Positions 47,227-57,192 of a stretch of DNA of 64,000 nucleotides are shown piece by piece (position 1 is the first letter of the stretch; each line of letters opens with the position of its first letter). The notes beneath the pieces are model-generated. The model saw nothing but the letters and a program-made list of their open reading frames with translations. It searched no databases and was not told the DNA's origin. Origin of the DNA: Stenotrophomonas rhizophila (GTDB lineage Bacteria > Pseudomonadota > Gammaproteobacteria > Xanthomonadales > Xanthomonadaceae); assembly GCF_003651185.1 (NCBI RefSeq), contig NZ_RCDC01000004.1:1970659-2034658 (forward strand), written 5' to 3'. A program made the position numbers and the translations under genes.

Positions 47227-48138
47227 TCAGACCGCGAGCAGCTCCCCGGCACCGGCATCGAGCAGGCCACGCGCCACGCGCTGGCCCAGCGCCTCCGGAT
47301 CACTGGCCGGGCCACGCGCTTCAGCGCGCACGATGCGGCCATCGGCCACACCGCCGACCAGGCCCTGCAGGAACAGATCCTCGCCTTCCCATTGCGCAAA
47401 GCCGGCGACCGGCACGTGGCAGCTGCCGTGCAGTGCACGGTTCATGGCACGCTCGGCTTCCACACAGGCACGTGTGTCGGCATCGTCCAGCGCTGCGAAC
47501 AGGCCCATCACCTCCGCGTCCTCACCGTTGCATTCCACCGTCACCGCGCCCTGTGCCGGGGCCGGCAGCCAGTCCGGTGCCGCCAGGCGCGCCACGATGC
47601 GGTTGCCCAGGCCGAGCCGCTCCAGCCCCGCCACGGCCAGCACGATCGCGTCGTAGCCGCCGTTGTCCAGCTTGGCCAGGCGCGTGTTGACGTTGCCGCG
47701 CAGGTCCTGCAGCTCCAGGTCGGGGCGCAGCGCGCGCAGCTGGGCCTGGCGGCGCAGCGACGAGGTGCCTACCCGCGCGCCGATCGGCAGCGCGTCCAGC
47801 GAGGCGTACAGATTGGAGATGAAACCATCGGCCGCGTCATGACGGGTCAGCATCGCCGGCAGCGCGAACGGTGCATCCAGCTCCATCGGCACATCCTTGA
47901 GCGAATGCACGGCGCAGTCCGCTTCGCCACGCAGCATGGCCAGTTCCAGTTCCTTGAGGAACAGGCCCTTGCCGCCGATCGCGGCGAGCGAACGATCCAG
48001 CACCTCGTCGCCGCGCGTGCTCATCGGCACCAGCACCACCTCCAGACCGGGATGCGCCTGGCGCAGGCGGTCGGCAACATATTCGCTCTGCCACAGGGCA
48101 AGCGGGCTCTTTCGGGTGGCGATGCGCAGGGTCTTCAT
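47227..48138 (-). CDS. hemC: Porphobilinogen deaminase (hydroxymethylbilane synthase)
   Basis: This predicted protein has 303 residues. It polymerises four porphobilinogens for haem and sirohaem. [18 protein letters not shown] is the N-terminus. [23 protein letters not shown] and [16 protein letters not shown] line the active site, and C240 in [12 protein letters not shown] carries the dipyrromethane cofactor. It lies 55 bp after algR, the gene order also known from Pseudomonas. Confidence 0.98.
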   Translation of the reverse strand: MKTLRIATRKSPLALWQSEYVADRLRQAHPGLEVVLVPMSTRGDEVLDRSLAAIGGKGLFLKELELAMLRGEADCAVHSLKDVPMELDAPFALPAMLTRHDAADGFISNLYASLDALPIGARVGTSSLRRQAQLRALRPDLELQDLRGNVNTRLAKLDNGGYDAIVLAVAGLERLGLGNRIVARLAAPDWLPAPAQGAVTVECNGEDAEVMGLFAALDDADTRACVEAERAMNRALHGSCHVPVAGFAQWEGEDLFLQGLVGGVADGRIVRAEARGPASDPEALGQRVARGLLDAGAGELLAV

Positions 48139-48193
48139 GGCGCCATTATCGACGCACAGGGGCGTATCGACCAACGGTCGCGCACAGCCCCGC

Positions 48194-48919
48194 CTACAGG
48201 TACTTGAGGTCCTGCTTCAGGCTGGCCACGCAACGGCGGCTGACTTCCAGCGGCCCGTGGCCATGCCGCAATACCGCCTGGACCTGGCCTGCGCCATTTC
48301 GTCGCAGCTCGACCAGTTCGTGCCGGGCGACCAGGCAATTGCGGTGGATGCGCACGAAGCGGTTGCCGAATTCCTCTTCCAGCGACTTCAGCGACTCCTC
48401 CAGCAGGTCTTCGCCGCGGGCGTGATGCACCACGACGTATTTTTCTTCGGCCTGCAGGTAGTGGATGTCCTCGACCGGGATCAGCCGCAGGCTGCCGCGC
48501 AGGCGTGCGCACAGCAGGGTACGCGCCTGCTGGCTGGCGGGGGTCGCCGGGCCACTGCGGCCGGCGAGGAAGGTGCGCGCACGCTCCAGCGCGGCCGCCA
48601 GGCGCTCGGGGCGCACCGGCTTCATCAGGTAGTCGATCGCGGCTGCCTCGAAGGCGGACAGCGCATGCGCGTCGTACGCGGTGCAGAACACCACCGCCGG
48701 GCGTGGCTCGAAGGTGGCCAGATGGCGCGCGGCTTCCAGCCCGTCCAGGCCGGGCATGGCGATGTCGAGCAGGACCAGGTCCGGTTGCAGCTCGGCGCAG
48801 GCGTGCAGCGCCTGTTCGCCGTTCTCGGCCTCGGCCACCACCTCGATGCCGGCCTGGTCAGCGAGCAGGGAGCGCAGGCGCTCGCGGGCCAGCGGTTCGT
48901 CGTCGGCGATCACCACCTT
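48194..48919 (-). CDS. algR: LytTR response regulator AlgR
   Basis: This predicted protein has 241 residues. The receiver domain has [14 protein letters not shown], phospho-acceptor D53 in VLLDIAMPG, and KPVRPERL. The LytTR DNA-binding domain has [20 protein letters not shown] and [16 protein letters not shown]. AlgR controls alginate, pili and virulence in Pseudomonas; the regulon here is not shown. A TTG at 48919 is chosen because GAGGAAA lies 8 bp upstream and the resulting N-terminus matches the family. An ATG at 48964 would add 15 residues and overlap algZ by 32 bp. Confidence 0.93.
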   Translation of the reverse strand, partial: KVVIADDEPLARERLRSLLADQAGIEVVAEAENGEQALHACAELQPDLVLLDIAMPGLDGLEAARHLATFEPRPAVVFCTAYDAHALSAFEAAAIDYLMKPVRPERLAAALERARTFLAGRSGPATPASQQARTLLCARLRGSLRLIPVEDIHYLQAEEKYVVVHHARGEDLLEESLKSLEEEFGNRFVRIHRNCLVARHELVELRRNGAGQVQAVLRHGHGPLEVSRRCVASLKQDLKYL

Positions 48920-48932
48920 CAAGACAGTTTCC

Positions 48933-49979
48933 TCACTGGACCGGGACCGTGATTTCGCAAGCATAGTAGCCGTCGGCCCACGCCCCCGTCATCCGCGCGG
49001 CCGGGCCGAAGCGCCAGGCCAGGCGATGGGCGATGTTGCGTTGTGCATGCCCGGCGCCCTGCAGGAGCGGCAGCCCGCGCGTGGCCGGGTCCGGTGCCGG
49101 GTTACGCACGCGGATGCGCAGATTCGTGCCGTCACTGGACAGTGCCAGCACGATCGTGCCACCGGCGGGCACCCGCGAGATGCCATGCAGCACGGCATTT
49201 TCGACCAGCGGCTGCAGTACCAGCCGCGGCATCGGCAACGACCAGGGCAGCGGCTCGTCGCGCAGCCAGATCACTTTCAGCCGTTCGCCCAGCCGTAGCG
49301 ATTCGATCGAAAGATAGCGCTCGGCCAGTTCGCACTCGGCCTGCAGGGTGGAATCGCCATCGCCGGCACCGAGGGCTGCGCGGAACAGATCGGACAGATC
49401 CAGCACCGCGCGCTCGGCCACGTCCGGATCACGCCGCAGCAGGCTGGCGATCAGGTTCATGCTGTTGAACAGGAAGTGCGGCCGGATCCGCGCCTGCAAT
49501 GCATCCGCCTGGGCCCGTGCGTTGGCCAGCATCTGCGCGCTGCCGCGGTCGCTGACGTAGAAGTAGCGCAGCGCCAAGGCAGTGATCAGCGCGGTCATCG
49601 CCGCACTGCCCAACGTGAACCGCCAGAAGCCGACCGCCTGGGCAAAGCTGCTGCCGCCGAGCACGCCGTACAGCGCATGCACGATCGCCGCGCACGCACC
49701 GGCGATCAGCCCGGTCATCAGCACCACCAGCACCATGCCCGGCACTTCGGGCAAGCGCGAGAGCACCGCGCGCACGCTGCACAGGCTGACCGTCACTGCC
49801 AGCGCCAGCCACAACGCGAAGCCGCTGGCGGACAGGAAGTCCGGCAGCGTCCAGTGGCGACTGCCATCGGGGGCCAGCGCCACCACGACGACCACCAGCT
49901 CGGCCAACCCCAGCATCGCCGCCAGCCGCGGCAGGCGGCACAGCTCGGGCAACCAGGACTGCTGGCGCGGGTCGCTCAT
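48933..49979 (-). CDS. algZ: LytS/AlgZ-type sensor histidine kinase
   Basis: This predicted protein has 348 residues. Four TMs occupy about 15-140, followed by the His_kinase domain, with the phospho-acceptor motif RPHFLFNSMNLIASLLRRDP. An ATPase part follows with LQPLVENAVLHGI (N-box). It is the cognate partner of algR, whose gene starts 13 bp later. The carboxylesterase gene ends upstream with a 4-bp gap. Confidence 0.93.
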   Translation of the reverse strand: MSDPRQQSWLPELCRLPRLAAMLGLAELVVVVVALAPDGSRHWTLPDFLSASGFALWLALAVTVSLCSVRAVLSRLPEVPGMVLVVLMTGLIAGACAAIVHALYGVLGGSSFAQAVGFWRFTLGSAAMTALITALALRYFYVSDRGSAQMLANARAQADALQARIRPHFLFNSMNLIASLLRRDPDVAERAVLDLSDLFRAALGAGDGDSTLQAECELAERYLSIESLRLGERLKVIWLRDEPLPWSLPMPRLVLQPLVENAVLHGISRVPAGGTIVLALSSDGTNLRIRVRNPAPDPATRGLPLLQGAGHAQRNIAHRLAWRFGPAARMTGAWADGYYACEITVPVQ

Positions 49980-49983
49980 GGCG

Positions 49984-50646
49984 TCAGGCGGCGAAGCGCG
50001 CCTCGAGCCAGTCGCCCAGCGCCTGCAGTTCCTCGGCGCAGACCTGGTGGGCCATCGTGTAGGTGTGCCACTGCACCGGCAGGCCGAGCGCGCTCAGCGT
50101 CTGCGCGGTGTGCTCGGCGATCGCCACCGGGATCACCGGATCCTGGGTGCCATGGGCCATGAACACCGGCACGCTGATGGCATCGGCCACGCGCGCGGAA
50201 GCTGCCTTGGCCGGATCCGGCAGATAGGTGGACAGTGCGATCAGCCCGGCCAGCGGACGGGTGCGACGCAGCAGTGCACTGAGGATCACCGCCCCGCCCT
50301 GCGAGAAGCCGGCCAGCAGGATGCGTTCGGCCGGAATGCCGCGGGCGACCTCGCGCTCGATCAGCAGCTCCAGTTCCACGATCGAGGCGTCCACGCCGGC
50401 GCTGTCCGCGCGCGAACGGAAATCCATGCTGACGATGTCATACCAGGCGCGCATCGGCACGCCGTTGTTGATCGTGATCGGCTGCACCGGCGCATGCGGG
50501 AACACGAAGCGGATCGCCGGCCAGTGCGGGCGCACCAGTTCGGGCACGATCGGGGCGAAGTCATGGCCGTCGGCACCCAGGCCATGCAGCCACAGCACCG
50601 ACCACTGCGGGTCGGCGCCGGTTTCGTTTTCCACGGTATCCAGCAT
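49984..50646 (-). CDS. Carboxylesterase / phospholipase-like alpha/beta hydrolase
   Basis: This predicted protein has 220 residues. The nucleophile is the Ser of LLAGFSQGGAV, the acid is in AHGTQDPVIPV and the base is the His of YTMAHQVCAEE. LWLHGLGADGHDF gives the oxyanion hole. This matches the short bacterial esterase/acyl-protein-thioesterase family (EstB of Pseudomonas). Natural substrate is unknown. It may be co-transcribed with algZ, 4 bp downstream. Confidence 0.93.
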   Translation of the reverse strand: MLDTVENETGADPQWSVLWLHGLGADGHDFAPIVPELVRPHWPAIRFVFPHAPVQPITINNGVPMRAWYDIVSMDFRSRADSAGVDASIVELELLIEREVARGIPAERILLAGFSQGGAVILSALLRRTRPLAGLIALSTYLPDPAKAASARVADAISVPVFMAHGTQDPVIPVAIAEHTAQTLSALGLPVQWHTYTMAHQVCAEELQALGDWLEARFAA

Positions 50647-50724
50647 CAGGCGGCTCCAGTACGTTCAAGCCGCATTATGACCGCGGCCCGCGGCAATGGG
50701 GCGGCGATACCTGGATTGCCGTGA

Positions 50725-52632
50725 TCAGCCGGCGGGATGTGCCTCGGCCGCAGCACGGCGCAGCTCGGCCGCGCGCACCAGCACCTTGGGCGGTGCCGAT
50801 TCTTCCGGGATTTCCATCAGGCCCAGCCGGTGCATCCAGACGCCAGCGGTGCGCGAGGAGGTGAAGCCCACCACCGGAATCGCCAGCACCATGCCGATCA
50901 CCACCGGTGCCATCCATGCGGCCAGCGAGGGCGAGACCGCGTAGGCCAGCGCGCCCATGAACAGGCCGAACACACTCAGCCCGCCGTAGCCACGCGCCAG
51001 CGCCAGCCAGGACACGCCGCCATCGTCGCGCTGCTGCGCGTCCCAGCCCGAGTCCTTGCCGGCCAGCACCTCAGCCACACCGCGCGACTGCACGTACATC
51101 ACCACCGGTGCCATCAGCGCGGCGAGGATGGTCTCCAGCAGCATCGAAATGAAGGCGCGGATCGTGCCACCGCAGCCACGGCGTTCGACCGGCTCCAGCA
51201 GCATCGCCAGGTAGCCCAGTACCTTGGGCGAGAGCAGCACCACCATGGTGATCGCGAACATGCGGATCACCTGGGTCTCATCCTGGTGGCGCCAGTAGAC
51301 ACCGGGCGAGAGATGCAGCACTTCATTGAGGTCGATGCCGCCCTGGAACAGCGGAATCGCGATGCCGATCAGCATCAGCATCGCCCACATCGGCGCGGTG
51401 AAGTAATGCCCGATGCCGACCAGCATGTGCATCCGGCTGACCCAGTGCAGGCCCTTGGAACCAACCACCTTGGCGTGCTGCAGGTTGCCCTGGCACCAGC
51501 GGCGGTCGCGGACCAGCAGATCGGTCAGGGTCGGCGGGCCTTCCTCATAGCTGCCTTTCAGGTAGGGCACCATGTGGGTGGCCCAGCCGCCACGGCGCAT
51601 CAGCGCGGCCTCGACGAAATCGTGGCTGAGCACGTGCCCACCAAACGGCTCCTTGCCCGGCAGCGACGGCAGGCCGGCCTGCTCGGCGAAGGCCTGGGTG
51701 CGGATGATCGCGTTGTGGCCCCAATAGTTGCTCTCCGCGCCATGCCACCACGCCACGCCGCGGCCGATCACCGGGCCGTATACGCGCCCGCCGAACTGCT
51801 GCATGCGGGCAAACAGGGTGCGCCCACCAACCACCGCCGGCAGGGTCTGGATCAGACCAACATCCGGGTTGTGTTCCATGCCCGCGACCAGGCGCACGAT
51901 GGTGTCGCCGGTCATCAGGCTGTCGGCGTCCAGGATCAGCATCTGCGGGTAGGCACCGCCGAAACGGCGGACCCAATCGGCGATGTTGCCGGCCTTGCGT
52001 CCACTGTTGTCGCCGCGGCGACGGTAGAAGATGCGGTCATGGCCGCCCACCGCATCGCACAGCGCGTGGAAGGCCGCTTCCTCGGCCTGCCCGATGTCAT
52101 CGCGGCGGGTATCGCTGAGCACGTAGAAATCGAAATTCGCCAGCTGGCCGGTCTCGGCCACCGACTCATAGATCGCCTGCAACCCGGCCAGCAACCGGCG
52201 CGGATCTTCGTTGTAGGTGGGCATCAGCAGCGCGGTGCGCGTATGCACGGTCGGCAGCGGCGCGTCCGGATCGATGCCGAGCTTGTAGCCCCGATCGAAT
52301 ACCGCGGTCAGGAAACCGGCCACGGCCCCGGCGAAGGACAACGCGATCCAGGCGAACAGGCCCACGAACAGCACCAGCAGGCAGGCTTCCAGCACACTGA
52401 TGCCATTGACGGCGAGCACCTTCCACATCATCCGGCTGGCGGCGGCGGTCATCGCCGCGGTACCGCCCAGGATGTAGAAACGACGCAGCCCGATCATCCG
52501 CGGTGAGGTGCGCTGGCGCGGAACCTGCAGCTGCCCTTCGCGCAGGGACTGCTCAGGCATCGGCAACGGCGACTCGGCCGGCAAGGTCGCCCGGCCGGCG
52601 TCCAGCGGGGCGTTCAGGGTCTGGGTACTCAT
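50725..52632 (-). CDS. opgH: Glucans biosynthesis glucosyltransferase OpgH (MdoH)
   Basis: This predicted protein has 635 residues. It is an inner-membrane GT2 enzyme that makes the beta-1,2 backbone of osmoregulated periplasmic glucans. N-terminal cytosolic tail, TMs at about 50-110, GT2 domain with [26 protein letters not shown], the [11 protein letters not shown] region and [12 protein letters not shown] as the QxxRW-type motif. Four to five C-terminal TMs follow. It is shorter than E. coli OpgH (847) at both ends. opgG, usually its operon partner, is not next to it. Confidence 0.95.
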   Translation of the reverse strand: MSTQTLNAPLDAGRATLPAESPLPMPEQSLREGQLQVPRQRTSPRMIGLRRFYILGGTAAMTAAASRMMWKVLAVNGISVLEACLLVLFVGLFAWIALSFAGAVAGFLTAVFDRGYKLGIDPDAPLPTVHTRTALLMPTYNEDPRRLLAGLQAIYESVAETGQLANFDFYVLSDTRRDDIGQAEEAAFHALCDAVGGHDRIFYRRRGDNSGRKAGNIADWVRRFGGAYPQMLILDADSLMTGDTIVRLVAGMEHNPDVGLIQTLPAVVGGRTLFARMQQFGGRVYGPVIGRGVAWWHGAESNYWGHNAIIRTQAFAEQAGLPSLPGKEPFGGHVLSHDFVEAALMRRGGWATHMVPYLKGSYEEGPPTLTDLLVRDRRWCQGNLQHAKVVGSKGLHWVSRMHMLVGIGHYFTAPMWAMLMLIGIAIPLFQGGIDLNEVLHLSPGVYWRHQDETQVIRMFAITMVVLLSPKVLGYLAMLLEPVERRGCGGTIRAFISMLLETILAALMAPVVMYVQSRGVAEVLAGKDSGWDAQQRDDGGVSWLALARGYGGLSVFGLFMGALAYAVSPSLAAWMAPVVIGMVLAIPVVGFTSSRTAGVWMHRLGLMEIPEESAPPKVLVRAAELRRAAAEAHPAG

Positions 52633-53477
52633 GCGCGGTGTCCCTGTGCAGGGCGTGCCAGGCCGGGGGTGCCAAGTGTGGAAAGGGGCATCCTGAGCCC
52701 GGCGTACACGATGGCACGCATGCGTCCTGTCGGCGCGGGCCGGAGACCGGCACGCAGCGTATGTCTGTGACTACCGGAACCCACGAACTCTCCAAACCGC
52801 TTGAGACGAAAAATGCGGCTCAGTCTAGGGCGCGAATTGTAAGGTGCGCGCGAAGGGCGGCGCGGGGATTTCTCCGCATTCAGCTTTTGGATCGAGACAA
52901 GTGGAGGCCCCCTCGCGGCCAAGGGCGCGCAGGCCCTGTGCCATGGGCTTCTGCCCATTCAGCTTGCTGGCGGCGCCGATCAGCCCCCTACTGCAACGCG
53001 ACCGGTCCTCATCGCCTGCGCAGGATCAGGCGGCGCCGGTGGTGCGCAGTTTTTCTGCCCTCGAGGGGGTCGGGCCGGCAGCGTTGACAGGCGCGGCAGC
53101 GGCTCAGGCGGCGGTGGCGGCGATGGCCAGGTCGGTCTCTACCGGCGGGCGCGACAGCGCGCGCGCGCTCACCTGGGAAAACTGCAGCTGGGCGAGCAGG
53201 TGTTGCGCCTGGGTGGCAACCGGGCACGGGGTAATCTGCGGCCCTGCTTGCGGGCGCTCGGGGGACATCACATCAATGGACATGGTCTGGCATCTCGTTG
53301 ACTTCTCATTTCCCACGGGGCTTCCTGCCGCGCGGATTGCGCACCCTATCGGAAAACCGGGACGAATGTGTGACGGTCCGCGCAGTCCCTGACAGGCGGC
53401 ATGTAGAGCGTCGAAAAATTGGCGCGGATCAAGAGCTTGCGGCTATCATGTAATCGTTTTCAACACACGATTCGGAT
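52633..53477. other. Long intergenic region, divergent opgH / DUF2628 gene
   Basis: The 845 bp contain no convincing large gene. A possible 59-residue frame at 53104-53283 is listed separately. The opgH-proximal part is AT-rich around 52795-52845 (likely promoter). A TTGGCG (about 53420) and TATCAT (about 53445) pair precedes the DUF2628 gene, but spacing of 19 bp is poor. The length and lack of repeats suggest a long leader or an unseen small RNA. Confidence 0.35.
53104..53283 (-). CDS. Possible 59-residue protein, unknown
   Basis: The frame begins MSIDVMSPERPQAG and continues with an Ala/Gln/Leu helix (TQAQHLLAQLQFSQVSARAL). No strong ribosome-binding site precedes the ATG at 53283. I do not recognise a family. 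It is kept only because the region is otherwise empty and the composition is helix-like rather than repetitive. Confidence 0.3.
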   Translation of the reverse strand: MSIDVMSPERPQAGPQITPCPVATQAQHLLAQLQFSQVSARALSRPPVETDLAIAATAA

Positions 53478-53867
53478 ATGGATTCCAACACTGCTTCCCC
53501 CTACAGCCCCAAGTGGCAGTTCCGCTTCAACTTCTTCGAACAGCACGGCGCCCCCAATTCGCCAACCTTCAAGGCCGCGTACAAGACGCTGCCGTTCGGC
53601 CAGAAGATCAAGGTCAACTTCAACTTCTTCGCCCTGTTCTTCAGCTGGATCTACCTGCTGATCCTGGGCATGTGGCGCAAGGCGCTGACCATCCTGGGCA
53701 TCACCCTGGTGCTGATGGTCGTCGTGGCCTTCCTGCCGGACGTGGTCGGCCGTGCGATCGGTGTGGCCTGGTCGGTGCTGATCGCGTTGACCACCAACTA
53801 TTCGTACTACCTTGAAAAGGTAAAGGGCGATACCAGCTGGAACCCCTTCGCCGGCATGCGCTGGTAA
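53478..53867 (+). CDS. DUF2628 membrane protein
   Basis: This predicted protein has 129 residues. FGQKIKVNFNFFALFFSWIYLLILGMWRKAL and the following two hydrophobic segments (TILGITLVLMVVVAFL, VAWSVLIALTTNYSYYLE) are typical of DUF2628, small inner-membrane proteins of unknown function. The protein has three TMs. It is followed 23 bp later by a perfect intrinsic terminator shared with arsC. Confidence 0.88.
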   Translation: MDSNTASPYSPKWQFRFNFFEQHGAPNSPTFKAAYKTLPFGQKIKVNFNFFALFFSWIYLLILGMWRKALTILGITLVLMVVVAFLPDVVGRAIGVAWSVLIALTTNYSYYLEKVKGDTSWNPFAGMRW

Positions 53868-53890
53868 GGCAGCACGCAGGCGTGGATAAG

Positions 53891-53916
53891 AGCCCGGTCA
53901 TTGACCGGGCTTTTTT
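53891..53916 (+). terminator. Terminator of the DUF2628 gene, overlapping the arsC stop
   Basis: AGCCCGGTCA and TGACCGGGCT are separated at most by the central dyad, followed by six T on the plus strand. The minus-strand arsC stop codon (53900-53898) lies inside the stem. Confidence 0.88.
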
Positions 53917-54332
53917 GTGGCGCGTCGGCCGTGGGCGTCGATCACCACCTCGCCATCTTCCTTGCGGAACGGCGCCTGCACCGGCGGCAGGATCTCCAGC
54001 ACGGTCTCCGAGGGCCGCGCCAGGCGCACCCCCAGTTCGGTCTGCACGAACGGCCGGTTGATCAGGATCGGATGGGCCAGCATCGCATCCAGCAGTCGGG
54101 TGTCGTCCAGCGTTGGATCGGCCAGGCCCAGTGCGGCATACGGGGTGCCTTTCTGGCGAAGCGCATCGCGGACCTGCAGGCCGGCAGCGGCGATCAGTGC
54201 GATCAGACGCTCGCGATCCGGCGGAGTGCACAGGTACTCCACCACCTCCGGCGCCACGCCGGCATGGCGCATCAGGGCGAGCACATTGCGCGACGTCGCG
54301 CAGGCCGGGTTGTGATAGATCACCGCCTTCAT
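53898..54332 (-). CDS. arsC: Arsenate reductase, glutaredoxin-coupled type
   Basis: This predicted protein has 144 residues. The active-site cysteine is C11 in [10 protein letters not shown], and the arginine triad is represented by the R in LINRPFV and later ARPSE. It reduces arsenate to arsenite with glutathione and glutaredoxin. The ATG overlaps the arsH stop (ATGA). The last codons and stop form part of the terminator hairpin of the converging gene. Confidence 0.95.
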   Translation of the reverse strand: MKAVIYHNPACATSRNVLALMRHAGVAPEVVEYLCTPPDRERLIALIAAAGLQVRDALRQKGTPYAALGLADPTLDDTRLLDAMLAHPILINRPFVQTELGVRLARPSETVLEILPPVQAPFRKEDGEVVIDAHGRRATKKPGQ

Positions 54333-55078
54333 GCGCGGTCTCCCACGGCAAGCGGCAGCGTCGCGGCCGGCTCCACCACGCCGGCATCGCGGGCCAGCTG
54401 CGCCGCCTGCGCGTCGTCCTTGCGCTCGCTGTAGCGGTCGGTGAGGTAATCGCTGTTGTCACGGACCAGCAGGGTGAACTTGACCAGCTCCTCCACTACA
54501 TCCACGACACGGTCGTAGTACGCCGAGGGTTTCATCCGCCCCTGCGCATCGAACTCCTGCCAGGCCTTGGCGACCGAAGACTGGTTGGGGATCGTCACCA
54601 TCCGCATCCAGCGCCCGAGCACCCGCAATGCGTTGACCACGTTGAAGGACTGCGAGCCGCCACACACCTGCATCACCGCCAGGGTGCGGCCCTGGGTGGG
54701 GCGTACGCTGCCTTCGGACAACGGCAGCCAATCGATCTGGTTCTTGAACACGGCGCTGAGGGTGCCGTGGCGCTCCGGGCTGATCCAGACCTGGCCTTCG
54801 GACCACTGCGACCAGGCGCGAAGCTGCTGGACCGTGGGGTGATCGGCGTCCACCGCATCGGCCAGCGGCAGTCCGTGTGGGTCAAACAGACGGACCTCGG
54901 CGCCCAGGTGCTGCAGCAAGCGCTCGACTTCCCTGGCCAACAGGCGGCTGTAGGACTGGGGACGCAGCGATCCATACAGCACCAGGATCCGGGGCGGGTG
55001 GGCACTGGCGGGCCCGGCGAACCGGCTGGGATCCGGGAGATCGACCGCCGCACAGGTCAGGTTGGGCAGCAAGGACAT
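54329..55078 (-). CDS. arsH: ArsH, NADPH-dependent FMN reductase / organoarsenical oxidase
   Basis: This predicted protein has 249 residues. [22 protein letters not shown] is the FMN phosphate loop, followed by [42 protein letters not shown] and [13 protein letters not shown], all typical of ArsH. It oxidises trivalent methylated arsenicals. The ATG at 55078 is used; a much longer open frame upstream is antisense to arsR and acr3. It is divergent from arsR and coupled to arsC. Confidence 0.95.
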   Translation of the reverse strand: MSLLPNLTCAAVDLPDPSRFAGPASAHPPRILVLYGSLRPQSYSRLLAREVERLLQHLGAEVRLFDPHGLPLADAVDADHPTVQQLRAWSQWSEGQVWISPERHGTLSAVFKNQIDWLPLSEGSVRPTQGRTLAVMQVCGGSQSFNVVNALRVLGRWMRMVTIPNQSSVAKAWQEFDAQGRMKPSAYYDRVVDVVEELVKFTLLVRDNSDYLTDRYSERKDDAQAAQLARDAGVVEPAATLPLAVGDRA

Positions 55079-55117
55079 GAGGTTGCTCCGGCTTAATTGT
55101 TCGACTATTCTAGAAAC
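55079..55117. promoter_or_regulatory. Divergent arsH / arsR promoter-operator
   Basis: The 39-bp region contains both promoters and must contain the ArsR operator. TTCTAGAA (55107-55114) is an 8-bp palindrome 4 bp before the arsR ATG and lies in an AT-rich tract, so it is a candidate half of the operator. Confidence 0.5.
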
Positions 55118-55444
55118 ATGGAACATAAAACTGCAACCCACGCCCTGGCCGCCCTCGGGCATACCACCCGCCTGAGCGTTTTCCGCCTGCTGGTCCAGGC
55201 CGGCCGGGGTGGCCGCCTGCCCGGGGAAATCGCCGCCGACCTCGGCCTGCCCGGTGCCACGCTGTCCTTCCACCTCAAGGAACTGAGCGCGGCCGGTCTG
55301 GTCAGCGCGGAGCCGCGTGGGCGCAGCATCTGCTACCGCGCCGACTTCGAGGCGATGAACGGCCTGATCGGCTACCTCACCGAGAACTGCTGCGCCGGCG
55401 AGGCGGACTGCGGTTCCGCTGGCCCATGCGCGCCGTCGTGCTGA
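55118..55444 (+). CDS. arsR: ArsR-family arsenite-responsive repressor
   Basis: This predicted protein has 108 residues. Winged helix with [35 protein letters not shown] and a beta-wing ([11 protein letters not shown]). Arsenite would be bound by the C-terminal cysteines C91, C92 and C98, a pattern like that of Acidithiobacillus ferrooxidans ArsR rather than the CVC-type site of plasmid R773. C104 and C108 are additional. A TTG at 55097 could start the frame earlier, but the ATG at 55118 fits the family. acr3 starts 25 bp after the stop. Confidence 0.93.
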   Translation: MEHKTATHALAALGHTTRLSVFRLLVQAGRGGRLPGEIAADLGLPGATLSFHLKELSAAGLVSAEPRGRSICYRADFEAMNGLIGYLTENCCAGEADCGSAGPCAPSC

Positions 55445-55469
55445 TCCGTTGGTTGCCGGGCCCATCGCG

Positions 55470-56540
55470 ATGACGACACCTGCCACGCCACGCCTGTCCT
55501 TCCTGGACCGCTGGCTCACCCTGTGGATCTTCGCGGCGATGGCGGTTGGCGTGGCCCTGGGCACCCTGTTCGACGGCCTGCCCGCCGCGCTGGACGCCAT
55601 GACCATCGGCGGCACCAACCTGCCGATCGCCGCCGGCCTGATCCTGATGATGTACCCGCCCCTGGCCAAGGTGAAGTACGAGGCGCTGCCCGCCGTCTTT
55701 GCCGACAAGCGCGTGCTGGCGCTGTCGCTGCTGCAGAACTGGGTGGTGGGGCCGGTGCTGATGTTCGCGCTGGCCGCACTGTTCCTGCACGACCGGCCGG
55801 AGTACATGACCGGGCTGATCCTGATCGGCCTGGCCCGCTGCATCGCGATGGTGCTGGTCTGGAACCAGCTCGCGCGCGGGGACAATCAGTACGTGGCCGG
55901 CCTGGTCGCGTTCAACTCGCTGTTCCAGATCGCCTTCTTCAGCGTCTATGCGTGGCTGTTCCTGACCGTGCTGCCGCCGTTGTTCGGGCTGCAGCGCAGC
56001 GTGATCGATGTCAGCACGTGGACCATCGCCGGCGCGGTGCTGGTGTATCTGGGCATTCCCTTCGCGGCCGGCTATCTCGGGCGACGGCTGCTGCTGCGGG
56101 TGCGCGGGGCTGACTGGTATGAAACGCGCTTCCTGCCCGCCATCAGCCCGATCACCTTGATCGCACTGCTGTTCACCATCGTGGCGATGTTCAGCCTCAA
56201 GGGCGGCGATCTGGTGCGCATTCCGCTGGATGCGGTACGCATCGCCATCCCGCTGACGATCTACTTCTTCGTGCAGTTCCTGCTGAGCTTCTTCATGGGC
56301 CGCTGGATCGCACGCGACTATCCGCGCACCACCGCCATCGCCTTCACCGCGACCGGCAACAACTTCGAACTGGCCATCGCCGTCGCGATTGCCGCCTTCG
56401 GGCTGGGTTCACCGGTCGCGTTCGCCGCCTTGATCGGGCCGCTGGTGGAGGTGCCGGTGTTGATCGTGCTGGTCCATCTGGCGCTGCGGCTGGGGCGTCG
56501 CGGTTTCCAGCCACCACCGGCAGCCTCCGACGGAGCGTGA
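55470..56540 (+). CDS. acr3: ACR3-family arsenite efflux permease
   Basis: This predicted protein has 356 residues with ten TMs. The conserved cysteine C124 lies in [18 protein letters not shown], and the carboxylate motif [10 protein letters not shown] is near the C-terminus. [17 protein letters not shown] is typical of the ACR3 branch, distinct from ArsB. It exports arsenite across the inner membrane using the proton gradient. It is co-transcribed with arsR. Confidence 0.95.
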   Translation: MTTPATPRLSFLDRWLTLWIFAAMAVGVALGTLFDGLPAALDAMTIGGTNLPIAAGLILMMYPPLAKVKYEALPAVFADKRVLALSLLQNWVVGPVLMFALAALFLHDRPEYMTGLILIGLARCIAMVLVWNQLARGDNQYVAGLVAFNSLFQIAFFSVYAWLFLTVLPPLFGLQRSVIDVSTWTIAGAVLVYLGIPFAAGYLGRRLLLRVRGADWYETRFLPAISPITLIALLFTIVAMFSLKGGDLVRIPLDAVRIAIPLTIYFFVQFLLSFFMGRWIARDYPRTTAIAFTATGNNFELAIAVAIAAFGLGSPVAFAALIGPLVEVPVLIVLVHLALRLGRRGFQPPPAASDGA

Positions 56541-56622
56541 AGCAGCCACATCATCACCATGCGTTTTCCCACCGCGGATCACCCTGCCCGCACCTGCCCG
56601 CACCTGTCCGCCGGAGTCCGCA

Positions 56623-57177
56623 ATGTCCACGCATCCCAACAGCGAACGACTGGAAAAAGCCGCCCGGTGGCTGGGCCGCCAGACCCATGACCTGGACGCG
56701 ATCGCCAAACGCGTCATCGGCCGCCAGGCGGTCATCGACGATCCCAACCAGCGCCTGGCCGAGCAATCCACCTTCGGCGAACGGCTGGCCGACCAGGTCG
56801 CGCGGTTCGGCGGCTCGTGGCGCTTCATCCTGCTGTTCGGCGCAGCCCTGCTGATCTGGGTGGTGCTCAACACCGAGGTGCTCGGTGCGACCGCGTTCGA
56901 TCCTTACCCTTACATCTTCCTCAACCTGATGCTGTCGATGCTGGCCGCGCTCCAGGCGCCCGTGATCATGATGAGCCAGAACCGCCAGGCGGAAAAAGAC
57001 CGGCGCATGGCCAGCTACGATTACGAAGTGAACCTCAAGGCCGAACTGGAGATCATGGCATTGCACGAGAAGGTCGATACGGTCAGCAACCAGATCCTGC
57101 TGCAGGTCCTGCAACAGCAACAACAGCAGATCGATCTGCTGACCGAACTGGTGGCGCGCGGCAACCGGGAAGGCTGA
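56623..57177 (+). CDS. DUF1003 membrane protein
   Basis: This predicted protein has 184 residues. Residues 1-60 are cytosolic. TM1 (FILLFGAALLIWVVLN) and TM2 (YIFLNLMLSMLAALQAPVIMM) follow. The motif QAPVIMMSQNRQAEKDR and the C-terminal coiled coil with a Gln run (QVLQQQQQQIDLL) are diagnostic of DUF1003. Function is unknown. GGAGTCCGCA before the ATG supports the start. Confidence 0.92.
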   Translation: MSTHPNSERLEKAARWLGRQTHDLDAIAKRVIGRQAVIDDPNQRLAEQSTFGERLADQVARFGGSWRFILLFGAALLIWVVLNTEVLGATAFDPYPYIFLNLMLSMLAALQAPVIMMSQNRQAEKDRRMASYDYEVNLKAELEIMALHEKVDTVSNQILLQVLQQQQQQIDLLTELVARGNREG

Positions 57178-57192
57178 GCCGATCCGGCGCGG

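Noticed and set aside
55079..55885. N-terminal extension of arsH
   Set aside because: It would run antisense through arsR and acr3. The ArsH family starts near the ATG at 55078.
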